Source of the DNA: Apiotrichum sp. Y4204
Lineage: Eukaryota; Basidiomycota; Tremellomycetes; Trichosporonales; Trichosporonaceae
Reading direction: 5' to 3'
DNA length: 64,000 bases
Assembly: GCA_025531455.1 (NCBI GenBank)
Contig: JAMYHL010000101.1
Coordinates: 1-64,000 of the forward strand
The notes beneath the pieces were generated by a model that saw nothing but the letters and a program-made list of their open reading frames with translations, was not told the origin of the DNA and did not search any database. Below, piece by piece: positions 36,450 through 50,251 of this stretch; position 1 is the stretch's first letter, and every line of letters starts with the position of its first letter. The position numbers and the translations under genes are program-made.

Positions 36450-37114
36450 TGCTGTGTCTAGTATTGGGGTCCGGGTCTAGAGCTAGAGATGTGGTGTTCA
36501 TGCATTCTGTATACCATTGGCAGTGGAGAAGCAGGCGACGGGCTCATGAGGCACCGCTGCAGGCAGCTGGCAGCAGGCTAGATTCGCATTCCGGCAATAG
36601 ACGCTAACGAAAAACTTGTGAATGGGCGTCCACTCAAAAGGCAGACAGGCCAGCTCTGTGGTTGATTGTTATATGAGGGCAGCAGGCGATGCATCACTCG
36701 AGTTTATGCATACAGTAGTAGTATACAGCAGCACCGAGACTTTGCAGAGGTGAATGATGGTGGGCTGGGCTGCTCCTACAGTAGTGAGTACACTTTGTAC
36801 ACGAGTCGCCATTCGCCATGCGCAAATCGGGTGGCCCGGGGACCCGGGGACGGGCCTTGCCGACAATCTGGGATGGGTGGGCCGCGGAGCCTCCGAACAC
36901 CGAAGATTGGGTGGGTGTCACCTCAAACCTCGGCACCTCGGGACGCACGACTCGAGAGGACATGCAACGCACGCGACTCGGACATGGAGACTTGTTAATG
37001 TTCTTCTCCCATCTCCGCCGCAATCTCTTCCTCCACCTCCAGTCCGCCCGTCCCCTCCCACGTTCCCTCATCCGACCCCGCACCGCGCGCTCGCCCGTGA
37101 CACTGACGCAGCAA
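36450..37114. other. Intergenic between NOP7 and ARO7
   Basis: 665 bp with the NOP7 3' flank and the ARO7 promoter. Positions ~37000-37075 are C/T-rich, like other leaders in the window. No gene seen. Confidence 0.6.
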
Positions 37115-38559
37115 ATGAACCTCACGACGGGCGCCAGCCCGGACCGGATCCTCTCGCTGGAGAATATCCGCGGGCAGCTCATCCGCTTAGAGGACACGAT
37201 CATCTTTTGTGAGTTACGAGTTGGGAGTACTGGCCAGAGATGGTGGGCTGCCCTCGACTTTGGGCTCTGGGCTCCGGGCTCTGGGCTGGCGTGTGGTTTC
37301 CGAGGTCGGTCTCTGTGCGAGCGCGCCTCTAGAGTAGACGCCTCTTGAGCAGTGGGCACCTCGTGTGATCATCTAAATCGAGCAAGACGCTATCAGTTCA
37401 TCTGAAGAATGCCAGAGAGCTGTTATGATGGCAATGCGCCTCGCACTTCTGCGCCCGCTCACTGGTCGACCAGGACGCTCCCCCAATAGCCCCTCATTCC
37501 CGTCCCCTCCGCTGACCCCAGTGCTCATTGAGCGCGCACAGTTTGCGCACAACAAGAAGATCTACGAGCCCGGAGCGTTCAAGGACCAGATCGATTGGGA
37601 GGGATCATGGCTCGAGTGGTTCCTCTACGAAACCGAGAGCTTCCACGGTGGGTCTTTATCCTCTTTCCAAGGCTGACTCTCCAGCCAAGGCGCGCCGCTT
37701 CACCTCGCCAGACGAACACCCCTTTACGCCGCTCGACAAGCTCCCTCGCCCCGCCATCGCGGCGCAGACCTTCCCCCCGCTCCTGCACGTCCCCGCCGCG
37801 TCTGACCCGAGCGTAAATGCCAACAGCCGCATTCTCGACTTTTACGTCAACCAGATCGTACCCGGCATCACCCTCCTCACCCCAGGCTCGCCCGTCGCGT
37901 CTACCCGCCCTGCGTCGCTCAGCGTCAACGACGAGTCGGCCGCCCTCGATGACGGCAACTATGGGAGCGCGGCCACCCGCGATGTCGAGGTCCTCCAGGC
38001 GCTCAGCCGGCGTATCCACTTTGGTGAGTAGAAGGTGGTGCAGAGAGGTGCATGGTGTCAGCTCGCCTCTCCCGCCGAACACTCATTCCCTGCTTTATGC
38101 TGACAATCCAGGAATGTTCGTCTCCGAGTCCAAGTTCCGCTCGGCGCCATGGGACTTTATCCCGCACATCCTCGCGAACCCGCCGAACAAGGCTGCCCTC
38201 GAGGCGCTAATCACCAAGCCCGAGGTCGAGGCGCGTCTGCTAGTGCGCCTCGCGAACAAGGCGCGCGTGTACGGCTGCGAGATGGACGCCGACGGGCACG
38301 TCATCCCCGCGTCGCGCGACTCGGGCCTGCGCGGCAAGATTGACATTGATCAGGTCGTCGCGCTGTACCGCGACTATGTCATTCCGCTGACCAAGGACGT
38401 CGAGGTGGGTGTGGTGTCTGGTGGAATGATTGGGGTCTTCACCAGACCGCGAGGCGCTCGCGACGCGGACACTGACGCCAGGTCGACTACCTCGTCCACC
38501 GCCTCGACGGCGTGCCCCAGGAGCAGATCGACGCATGGCTTGCCCAGGGCAAAAAGTAA
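37115..38559 (+). CDS. ARO7: Chorismate mutase (AroQ-type, eukaryotic)
   Basis: Converts chorismate to prephenate, the branch to phenylalanine and tyrosine. Five exons (37115-37208, 37522-37647, 37685-38023, 38112-38404, 38482-38559) give 309 residues. It begins [20 protein letters not shown] and joins to [19 protein letters not shown], the catalytic helix with the Arg/Lys set. The assembled [14 protein letters not shown] and [33 protein letters not shown] are typical of the fungal allosteric enzyme; yeast Aro7 is 256 residues. The first intron is 313 nt, far larger than its neighbours, while intron 2 is 37 nt. The gene lies near an amino-acid permease and DAHP synthase. Confidence 0.95.
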
Positions 38560-38824
38560 AATAACAGGACACCACGGGCCTGGCACATGCATGGCGTGTG
38601 CCTGGACGACTCATGAGTTGCTGCTGCCCGTAACCGTCCACTCGACAGCGTGCTGATATCTGACCATCGCACTGTGTTCCGCATCTATAACGCTGACTTG
38701 GCTCCCTCTATGATTGCAGTGTTCTGCATCGGTAAAACTAACGGATGACTAACGGCACTAGATAACAACGTACTCTTGAGCGAAACGACTGTCTTTTCGA
38801 CAATTTTCCTGGCGTGTCCTATCC

Positions 38825-40408
38825 TTAGAACACATAAGACAGCATCTTCTGCCACCACGAATCAGGCTTGTAGCGCACCTCGTCGGCGGCCTCCATCTCG
38901 TCGAGCTCGCGGCGGCCGGTGTAAAAGTCAATCTCCTCGAGCGGGATCCAGCGCGTGCGCTTGATTAGCTTCCATCCGATCCACAGAACGAAGAAGATTG
39001 GCACGGTAATGTACGCCGCGACGAAGCTGGACGTGTTCCAGTTGCCTTTGAGGAAGACGGTGAAGCCTGGTGTGAGTGAGTGAGCGACGAGGGTACGGTT
39101 CCATCTCAACCGGGTAACCCCGGGACATCCCGGCATCCCCGCGGCATTCCCGGCCGCGGGGGCTCCGGACTCACCATTGAACATCACAATGAGCGTAAAC
39201 CAGATGATGCCGTACCAGCTAAGCCAGGGCTGGAAAGGCGCCTTGTAGGGGTGCGAGTCGCGGGAGAGGTTCTGGCGCTTAAGACCATAGTAGAAGCGGA
39301 GGTACGACAGCAGGATGGTCCACCAGGTAAGCAGGCCGGTGATGGCTGAGAGGTTGTAGAGCCAGTCGAACGCCTTGACGGCCGTGTTGCTCCCCGTGCC
39401 CATGAACGCCAGGAGGCCAAACAGGCCGGTAAAGCAGACACAGTAGATGGGCAGGCCGGAGCGGGTGCACTTCCGGAAGATTTTGGGCATCTTGCCCTCG
39501 AGGGCGAGCGCGTACATTGTCCTGCTCGCGGCGTAGAGATCCGAGTTTCCGGCCGACCACGCCGAGACGAGAATCACGGCATTAACAATCGAAGGGAGGG
39601 CCTTGATCTTTGCGTTCTTGATGGCAATGACCCACGGCGAGGCGGTCGCGTTGCCGCTGCCGTTGAGCAGGTTCTCATCCGTGTAAGGAACGAGAACGGA
39701 GATGAAGAAGATACCGAGGACGTAAAAGACGACGAGGCGAAAGAAGACGCGGCGGATCGCCCTCGGGACGGTACGGCGGGGGTTCTCGGCCTCACCGAGC
39801 GTCGTGCCGATAATCTCGGTACCAATAAAGGAGAATGCGGCCTGGACAAAGACGCTCCAGAACGCAAGGAACTGGCCCCACCGTCCGCCAATGACGGACG
39901 GCTCACCGTGCTCCTGGTTGATTGGGATCTGGTTGAATGGGCCCGGATTGCGCCAGTACCGGAACCCAATTGCGTCGTGCGTCGGCCCGCCGCCGCACAT
40001 GAGAATAAGGGAGAGAATCAGCAGGCCGATAATGGTGACGACCTTTACGGTCGAGAACCAGAACTCGGCCTCGCCGTACGCGCGCGCCCCCCACAGGTTG
40101 ATCCACCACACGAGCACAAGGCACGCAGCAATGTATGCCGGTGCATGCTTGGTGTTCTCGTCCCAGTACGAAATGACAATGGCCGCCGCGACGAGCTCGG
40201 CTGAAAATATGTTAGTGTGTGTTCGGTGTGGGAAGGGAAACGTGGCGCAAAGTGCCACATTCGGGCGGCGTTGACTCACTCGGAAGGGTGATGGCCCACG
40301 AGTACCAATAGTTGACACCCATCGTCTACAAAGTCAGCGTCAAGACAAGGCGCATATCATGGGCGTGAGGGGGAAAATCCCCCAACCAAAAAAGCAAAAA
40401 GCAAGTAA

Positions 40409-40478
<70 letters not shown>

Positions 40479-41140
40479 AACCCCTCACACCATCCTGCGG
40501 AACTCACAAAGCCCAGACTCTCATCCACAAACCGACTCGCATAGTGCGTAAACGCGCCAGAGACGGGGAACAGCGTCGCCATCTCGCCAAGCGCGACCAT
40601 CATACTGTACACCATTGTCGCCATGAGGCAGTATGCGATCCAGAGCGCGACGGGCCCACCGCTCGCGAGGGCTGCGCCGGATCCGACAAAGAGACCTGAG
40701 TGTTAGTGGTGCAGATATGTTGTATGCAGTATGTATGGCTTTTGCGTGAGAGAGACGAGCGTGGCGCTCTGAAGAGTGTCTCACTGATGCGCCATCACAA
40801 ATGCATTCCGTTCCTCAACTGGCTCCCAGCCCGCTGTACTTACCAGTTCCGATGGCGCCTCCGATCGCAATCATGGCCATGTGCCGCTGCTTGAGCTGGC
40901 GCTTGACGCCGCCGACCATTTCGCCCTTGTCTTGTCCGTCAGCCGCTGCAGCGTATTCATCTTCGCACCATTCAAGGCGTACACATGTCCTGCGGGAACG
41001 TGGTCGGCGTACGGGCTCGGGTGCGGGGACACGGTGCCCGACGCGCCGCTCACGCTCACGGCAGTCAGGTCCTTCTTCTCATTGTAGTAGGCGTTTGGGG
41101 ACGGGGCCGCCTTTTCGGGGTCCGCGTGCCGGTGGTCCAT
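38825..41140 (-). CDS. Amino-acid permease (yeast AAT/APC family)
   Basis: Plasma-membrane proton/amino-acid symporter type. Seven exons (41140-40969, 40930-40844, 40695-40508, 40325-40280, 40200-39175, 39066-38825; a 46-nt exon is included) give 586 residues with about twelve hydrophobic segments; listed boundaries are the six coding blocks I can place. Signatures are [28 protein letters not shown] at the first helix (shown in part: [17 protein letters not shown]), FSFIGTEIIGTTLGEAENPRR and SAWSAGNSDLYAASR. The true ATG is 41140; the codon nine bases upstream is TTG. The 38-nt first intron (40931-40968) is inferred from frame. The intron at 40326-40507 carries a 68-base A run (T on the coding strand). 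Substrate cannot be read from the sequence. Confidence 0.92.
40410..40477. repeat. 68-bp uninterrupted poly-A tract inside a permease intron
   Basis: Sixty-eight consecutive A on the plus strand within the 182-nt intron 40326-40507 of the minus-strand permease, so poly-T in the transcript. It may be an expanded polypyrimidine tract, a relic of a poly-A insertion, or partly an assembly artefact. Confidence 0.9.
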
Positions 41141-43164
41141 GGCGGGCAAACGGCGGTGAGCGCTGGGTTCGGGAATGATATATACACAGGAAGAAAAGCT
41201 AGTTGTTGCAAGGAGTGACGGGGGTGAGAGATGTGATGAGCTGCAAACTGATCAAACTGATCAAAGGATCAAGGGCTTACAAAGCTTCATGCATCTGTAT
41301 CTTAAGCGGGCGTCCACCTGTCCCCTGTCCTTTGTCTAGCGGCAGCCCGCCATTCATCCCAGTCTCCAAGTCTCCCATCTGCAAAACCTCTGATGCTCAG
41401 AGCAATGTCGGAACTCAATCCACCCCCACAACCGCTCAGCACGACGACGGCCCGCGCCACACGCAAGGACATGTCCAGGGCCCAGGATCCCAGGACCGAC
41501 CAGGACCGGCTCGAGGGATGTGAGAGACACAGACACACAACCCTTGGTGTAACCCTTGTGTGTGGGGAGGACTGCACAATCTCGGCAACCACCGCAGTTT
41601 ACACACACCCCGGCGTGAGCCCCGTACCCTCCGTGGCCCCCGTGGCCCCCCACGCACAGACGCTTAATACACGCATACCACACCCCCGCCTCGATACGAT
41701 CACGAGAACAGCATCCGATTCGGCAACACGGCTCATGCCATCATTGCGGCCAAACCTCCCTAGGCCCCTGGTCGAGTTTGCCGGCCGGCGCATGCCTGCC
41801 CACATGGGGCAGCGTGGACAGGCACGGGCGGCGACCCGGCGGCTTCGGGCGCTCAGGCGCTGATCACCACCCGACGCCGACAACGGAGGGATCGAGAGGG
41901 AAAACCTTGCAACCATGCTTCATGTCATAATCTCCCTTGTTCCACTGCTCCACTACTCCCCTGTTACTCCCTACTACTCCTTACCACGCCCTGCTCGCCC
42001 TGCTCCACGGGCCGCGGTCATGGCCCCGCCGTTGCCCCAGACACCCCGGGGGGTTATAAGTAGTCTCGGAGTGTGTGGACCTATTGGCAGAGGACACAAG
42101 ATACAAAATGGAGCACATGCGGCTGCGCAGCAACTCCGGTACTCCGGTACTCCGGTATACTGTAGTGCAGAATGTGAATCTCAATCCGCAGAATGGGGAT
42201 GGGGGAGCGGCACGCGGTTACAACAGAAGACAGAAAAAAAGGTTAAAATGGACCATGAAAAGCTATTTTCTGCCCAACCAGAAAACGCCAAGCGAGGAGA
42301 TATTCTGCAATTCTGTACCTTTTATTGGCAGTATGATATTCCGCAAAAAAGTGTATTTTTACCCCAGTCCAAGACACCTCGACACCGGCAATAGTCTGCG
42401 CGCCTCGTGGATCGCAATTGACCACCTTGTCGACGCAAAGTCGCGCCCGATCTGGCAGATATGTGTCGCATGTTCAGGTATGCGCTGGTCGTGTGATCAC
42501 TCCGTACGTAGTCTGTGCCTTGCATGCCTTGGATTCTCGGATCCTTGGACCAGGAAGGTACGGTACGACGGCCGCTCGTAAAATTCACAAGACGCCCCCT
42601 TCCTGAGGCCACGGCGTCGCGCCTTGAGAAGCATTTCTGAATTCTACAGACGCCTCTGCAGCCTTTAGCCTGGCCTCCACCGCACGGCCATTCAACGGAG
42701 CGGCGTCGTTGACGGTCGGCCGCGTGTCTCGGACATCTCGGTGTCTTGCCGGGTTTAGGTTCCGTGGAAGTGTGGTGGCACTATGGCGGGCGCCTCTCAC
42801 GGGCGAGATTCTCATTCATCGTGACGCGCACGAGGATGTAAAACGTGAGAAGAGTCGTCAGAACGCGTCAGTTGGTGTTGGAGGCGCATGTAGAGGCATT
42901 TACGTACTTCCGCCAAAGACCAGTGATGAGTGCTCGAGAGTCACTTCACAAAGTTTCCATTGGACATAAAAGCCCTCTCATGATCTCATAACCGGACAGT
43001 GCACACGAGGCTGGCCAGGTGGCCAGTTTGCCCTTACCTTCTGACGCATGAAGCCCTGACCTCTCCACACGACCCAATACAACCATGCCTCGCACCCAAG
43101 ATGTCTATGCATGAAACCGACCCTTGACCCACGGCCCCGCGGCTCACAGCGCCGCGATCCTGAA
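41141..43164. other. Intergenic between the permease and DAHP synthase genes
   Basis: 2.0 kb comprising the permease promoter and DAHP synthase 3' flank. It contains a short actccggt repeat (42132-42157) and a noticeably A/T-rich island at about 42215-42370. One open frame (42075-42581, +) crosses the island, but I see no family resemblance, start context or splice support. Confidence 0.5.
42132..42157. repeat. Short tandem repeat, actccggt x3
   Basis: Three consecutive copies of an 8-9 bp actccggt(a) unit in the permease/DAHP synthase spacer. Confidence 0.6.
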
Positions 43165-45148
<1,984 letters not shown>

Positions 45149-45724
45149 TGGAGAAGTTGAGGTTGACGGATTAGACGATGTAGCAGATGGCAGGTGGAAG
45201 ACAGGTAGTACTGAGCGCTGTGCAATGTGTCGACAAGAGATGGATTTGACAAAGAGATGAAGAGGGGATGATCGCATCTACCAACAAAAGGTTGTAAAGT
45301 TGACTTTTGATGAATGTCTTTTGGATGTTGTCGATGGTTCTTTTTGTCACTTTTCCGAGTCGAACAGTACGCCAGGCTGTCAGCTGTCAGTGTCAGTGAT
45401 TCGGAGCTTGGCGTCATCTCCGGCGGCAGTGGCAGTGAGAGAGAGAGTGAGCAAGAGGAGTGTGGGGCACAGCTGCGGCAGCTGGGCTGTGGGGCGCATG
45501 GGGGATCGTGGGGAAGTGCTGAGAATCACGTGTACCTGGCATGAATATCACGTGATATGACTAACATGTCTTCCCTCCACCGATTACCGACGGCGTGTCT
45601 GTGGATGACCGGGACATTGCAGTCCAGTTGCAGCACTCAGCACACATCTATCCAACACCCATTCCACTCTAACACTTGCTCTCTTCCCCATCTCCCTTCC
45701 AACCCTCACACAGAAACAGTAGAC
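45149..45724. other. Divergent DAHP synthase / SRP receptor promoter
   Basis: 576 bp between divergent start codons. Contains two CACGTG hexamers (45527-45554) and C/T-rich leader sequence before the SRP receptor start. No gene seen. Confidence 0.6.
45527..45554. promoter_or_regulatory. Paired CACGTG E-boxes
   Basis: CACGTG at 45527-45532 and again at 45549-45554 (the latter within the palindrome tcacgtga), 22 bp apart, about two DNA turns. In fungi this hexamer is bound by Cbf1-type bHLH factors; which of the two divergent genes is controlled is not shown. Confidence 0.4.
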
Positions 45725-47945
45725 ATGCTCGATCACGTCTCCATTTCTCATCAAAGTGGGTTCCTCGCGCTCATCGTCTCACTGACCCATCAGGCGGCCT
45801 GATTCTGTGGTCCAAGTCGTACACCCCGACATTTGCCGCACTCGCCGCCACACCCACATCGCCCGTCAATGCGCTGATCCGCGAAGTCTTCATCGAGGGA
45901 AAAGCAAGGACAGAGGAGCAGGGATACGAGAAGGACGGGTACAGCGTGCGCTGGACGATGGAAAACGGCCTGGGACTGGTGTTTGTCGTGAGTTGTCTCA
46001 TGTTGATTCCAAACTCATCACAGGTTGTCTTCCCCGCGCTTCTTCCTCTGACGTATATCCCCGCGCTCCTCCAGCGCACCAAGCAACTCTTCCTCGCCCT
46101 CTTCCAGCCCTACCTCGAGACACTTGTCGACGCGCTCAACGACCGTGCTGGAACGATTGCTGAAGGCAGCATCTCGGCGCTCCGTGTGCTCAGCGATAAG
46201 ATCGTGCAGGAACGCTGGGAGAGGATCTTTGAGCGTTGTCTCAAGAATGCCGAGGCTTCAGGTGGGAGGAAGAGTGGCAAAATCGCCCTGCAGCGGCTTG
46301 CGCCCCCCGTTGTTGAGAAGTCCGGTGCATCCTGTATGTCTGACCGATTGACGCTTGACTGACCCCTCAGCTCCGGGACAGTCCGACGACGGCTCGAATG
46401 CGGTTACAGCAGAGGAAATCGCCAAGAACGTTGCTGCTTTGAAGACTCGCATGAAAGGACGTGGCAAGGGACGGGGCAAGTGAGTACAGCTGCGGTAGGC
46501 TCACTCCTCAGCTGACAGTCAGCACACCGTCCCCTGCGCCGTCGCCCCAGCGCAAGGCGTCCGGTGCAGCCTCCAAGCTGATGCGCAAGTGGGGTGACAC
46601 GCCCGTCACCGCCGATGAGATGGCGGCTCTCGACTACTCGGCGCCGGCCCCAGAGAAGGTCAATGTCGACGTTGACGCTCTCATCTCGACCGACGCCATG
46701 GGCACGCGCACCGCGGGAGGAGGATACGAGGTCGCCGACTGGGACTTCCGCCGTGGCGGTGACGACCTTCCGTCGGAGGAAGACATTCTTGCCCGCCGCA
46801 CTGCCGCGCTCACCATCGATGACGATGATGAGGAGGTGATCCAGGCTGAATCCACCTGGTCGAGCATGTTCTCCCGCCTGTCTGGAAACAAGGTCCTCAC
46901 CCGCGAGGATCTCCGTCCAGTGTTGTCAGAGATGGAGAAGCATCTGATGTCGAAGAATGTGGCGAAGGACATTGCGGAGAAGCTGTGCGACGGAGTTGGC
47001 GCAGCTCTCGTCGGCAAGAAGCTCGGCGGCCTTTCGAGCGTCAAGTCTCAGGTCCAAGGCGCTCTTTCCGCCTCCATGACCCGTATTCTCACTCCCAAGA
47101 CCTCCACCGACATTCTTGTCGATGTTCAGCGTAAGCGCGCCCAGCCTGGCTCGCTCTCCAGCCCCGACGCGCCTCCTGACCCGTACACCATTACTTTCGT
47201 TGGCGTCAACGGTGTCGGCAAGTCGACCAACCTTTCCAAGGTCTGTTTCTGGCTGCTGCAGAACAACCTGCGTGTGCTCATCGCCGCGTGCGACACATTT
47301 CGTTCCGGCGCCGTTGAGCAACTCCGCGTTCACGTCCGCAACCTCGGTGCGCTGGGAGATGAGCTCGGTATGGGTCTCGACGGGGAGAACGCCGGCAAGC
47401 GTCGCATCGAGCTTTACGAGCGCGGATACGGCAAGGATGCCGCCGGCATTGCCAAAGAGGCTATCGCCTATGGTGAGCCACCACATAGACCTCTTCACTG
47501 ACATACAGCCAAGGAGCACCGCTTTGACGTCGTCCTGATTGACACCGCCGGCCGTATGCAGGACAATGAGCCCCTGATGCGCGCGCTGGCTAAGCTCGTG
47601 ACTGTCAACAACCCCGACAAGATTGTTTTCGTCGGCGAGGCGCTCGTCGGCAACGAGGCTGTTGACCAGCTCACAAAGTTTGACCGCTCGCTGAAGGACT
47701 TCTCTGCTGCCGGCGGGGCATCTCGCCAGCGCGGAATCGACGGCATTCTGCTTACCAAGTTTGACACTATTGTGAGTTGGCGTAACACTGGCTTTAACTG
47801 ACGCCAGGACGACAAAGTCGGCGCCGCGCTGTCCATGACGTATGTCACCGGCCAACCCATTCTTTTTGTCGGCTGCGGACAGACGTACACCGACCTCCGC
47901 CACTTGCGCGTCAACCACATTGTCCAAGCGCTTCTTAGTTCGTAG
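45725..47945 (+). CDS. SRP101: Signal recognition particle receptor subunit alpha
   Basis: ER-membrane GTPase that docks SRP-ribosome complexes. Seven exons (45725-45755, 45794-45987, 46024-46333, 46371-46479, 46523-47472, 47509-47771, 47808-47945) give 664 residues. The N-terminal SRX domain starts [20 protein letters not shown] (SRbeta-binding longin fold). A basic linker ([12 protein letters not shown]) follows, then the NG domain. G motifs are visible: [10 protein letters not shown] (P-loop), [44 protein letters not shown] and [11 protein letters not shown]. The motif order is complete and spacing is normal. Intron 1 is 38 nt. The last exon ends 46 codons after DDKVG. Confidence 0.96.
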
Positions 47946-49603
47946 CGAGTTGGGCTTCATTGTTAGTTCTCCCTCCCTGTCCACAAGGTTTCTGGGTCAG
48001 TATTTAAATGTACAATATGGCATCGTGCAGAGGCGATTTGTTTAATGCTCGCATGAGTCAGTGTGCATCATCGGAAGCAACACTGTATCCGTCCCGCTAG
48101 TTGCACTACACTCGGTAGCATCACTCCGGATGTACCAACAAGTGTGAATGAGTTTCACGTACGGCAAATTACTGCCGCACCGCTCCGCACGGAGGACAAA
48201 CCCGATGCTGTTGATGGGTCGACCGGATATTTATGCATAAACTGTTGTGCTCCTCCCCACTTTGTCCATCCACATTTTGTCACCCAGACCTGCGCCCGTC
48301 TCTGCATCGAAACACTACATGTGACACTGCAGTAGCGAATGCCAATCACCGGTATACAATGCATACGGTGAGCATAGCCAGTAGAGCAGAGCAGACAGAA
48401 TAATTGAACAGTGGACACGAGATCATTCGAGTCATCATACGAGCAGCTCGTTCGCGCTAGTGCGAGTGTGGCGTTTTGGCACCCATTCGATACCAACCCG
48501 CGAAACCTCAACCACTCTCCGGATTCTCAACGACTTCATCTCATCAAGGAGTCGTCTGCACCTCTACTCTTCCCACTCGGTACACTCTCCCATTTCCTTG
48601 TCCTCTTCGCCTTTCACATACAATTCAATCTTCCACTTCCCCCATTTCTTCCACTTCAAACACGCTCCAAACGCACATCCGCAACTCCTGCTTCGCACGC
48701 CGCACTTGCGCACCGCACACGAACTCACTACCGGTATCAGCTCTGTGTCGATATCAGTAGTCCAGGTCGCCCCTCGGCACTATTTCTAGCGCGCGTTACA
48801 CACTAACACCAAGTCACCAAGCACTGCTCGGCGGGCTCCGTCGTCGCTCCCATTCACGCCTTCCTCTCTCCCGCTCCCCGGGCTCCCCCTACGCTCCTTC
48901 ATCACCCACTCGCTCTCCAGTTAGCAGCACCGACCCGCCGGACAGACCACATTCGAAATGCTCTTAGCGTGTCGAGGCTGGTCTGGGTTCAGATCTCGCC
49001 ATCACCACTTCACTCACCTGCGCTCGCTCCCAGCTCTCCCACCTACCCCGACTTAATCGCTCGCTTTCCATTTTCCTCAGCGACTCGGAGCCTCTGCTCC
49101 TTCACCTTTTACCATGACCCAAGCCACGACCTTTGACATCAAGGCCTGGCCGTCAGAGACCTTTCCATTCCAAATTTCTGCTACCTCTCACCACACTCCC
49201 ACCCCCGCGCGACACCCAAGAAGAAAATCAGTCGCGCTCACATCCCTCCAACTTGCCGCGTACCGTCCAAGAGATGCCGATCGAAATAACAATTCCCAAC
49301 TCACTAGCTCATCCCAATGCTATGCTGTCTTCTTGAGGCAGAGCACCCCAGGAAAGTAAGTTAGTCACGTCTTCGTAGAGAGTCAGCATTTCCCAACGGC
49401 CCATGGCTCACGGTTGGGATACCCTCGACCCCCCCCTCTCTTCCACGTCGCCCCCCAACCTGGCCCCCATGAAGTTTTCTATAAAAACGGGCAGTCCCAC
49501 CGAACGTCTTTTGTCTTTTCTCCATCAATCATCACACACTCACACTCTCTGCGCTGGTCGCCAACTCCTCTTCGAACTCTCGTACCTTTTTCAAACACTC
49601 AAC
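47946..49603. other. Intergenic: SRP receptor 3' flank and upstream region of the proline-rich gene
   Basis: 1.66 kb without a convincing gene. From about 48540 the plus strand becomes C/T-rich. A short open frame begins at 49114 and runs into a GTAAGT at 49355, which could be a leader exon. A clear TATA element sits at 49480-49486. Confidence 0.5.
49480..49486 (+). promoter_or_regulatory. TATA box of the proline-rich gene
   Basis: TATAAAA in a C/G-rich context, 118 bp before the ATG at 49604. It is followed about 40 bp later by the pyrimidine-rich, A-punctuated sequence typical of fungal transcription starts. Confidence 0.5.
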
Positions 49604-50251
49604 ATGTCCAACATTCTCGATATCCTCCCTCCTCAAGTCGTCGTTTCCGCCTTCCTCGCTCTCCCTCTTCCGCCCACTTCTCCGTTCCCTTTTCCTCCCC
49701 CCTCCCCTCCCCCCTCCCCTCCCCCTTCTCCTCCCCCGGTTCCTGTGGTGGCTCGGGAAAGTCGCCTGCGGCGCGGCGTCCAAAAGGTTCTGTCCCTTTT
49801 CCGGCGCCGTGACCGCGGCACCAAGGCGGCTGTGAGTGACTTTTCTCTCCTTGTTCTCATTTTGCCCCCTCTTGCTTCAACCTAACGCGCAGCCGGACGC
49901 CCAGGGCCACCCCTCCTCTCGCCCCCCTCCCACAGTTTCGCTTCCTCCTCCTCCTCCTTTTTCTTTTGTTGTTTTTCCTCCGACTCCGCCTCCGACTCCT
50001 CCTCGCTCTCCGCCTCTGTCGCCCTCGTCCTCGCCTCCGCCCTCGCCTTCGCTCCTGGCCATCCCCGTTCCGGTCCGCCCCGTGAGTTGTGTTTCTTTGT
50101 TGTTACCTCTCTCCACGCCTCACTCCCTATATCCTACTTTCCAATGTTCCCTTCCATCGCTTTCGGTTCTGACATGTAGCGCCGCAAGCCTCGACGGCCC
50201 CCAACGGGGTTGTACCGCTCAACGCCACAGACCCGGTTCCTTTCAGCATAA
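49604..50251 (+). CDS. Proline-rich, arginine-containing small orphan protein (162 residues)
   Basis: Three exons (49604-49831, 49893-50081, 50180-50251) with GTGAGT donors and clear branch/acceptor ends (cctaacgcgcag, ctgacatgtag) join in frame to 162 residues. The N-terminus MSNILDILPPQVVVSAFLAL is mildly hydrophobic. It is followed by SPPPSPPPSPPP-type repeats, a basic segment near residues 52-75 (SRLRRGVQKVLSLFRRRDRG), a second Pro-rich block (TPPPTPPRSPPLSP) and a basic tail (RRKPRRPP). I recognise no family. The TATA box upstream and clean introns argue for a real transcript. The coding status is the weaker claim because Pro-rich frames arise easily in C-rich DNA. Confidence 0.5.

Noticed and set aside
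40326..40507. Poly-A tract read as a retrotransposon 3' tail
   Set aside because: No upstream retroelement coding sequence and no target-site duplication is visible; the tract sits within an otherwise ordinary intron.
41141..41149. Apparent earlier start of the permease
   Set aside because: The codon at 41149-41147 is TTG; the first ATG is at 41140.
41393..41863. 156-codon plus-strand frame upstream of the permease
   Set aside because: Thr/Arg/Pro mixture typical of chance ORFs, with no splice sites or homologous motif.
42075..42581. 168-codon plus-strand frame in the permease/DAHP synthase spacer
   Set aside because: Crosses an AT-rich island and short repeats; no recognisable motif or promoter. 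Kept only as part of the spacer note.
48950..49010. tRNA-like segment containing gggttcagatc
   Set aside because: The B-box match fails at an invariant position and no acceptor or anticodon stem can be folded.
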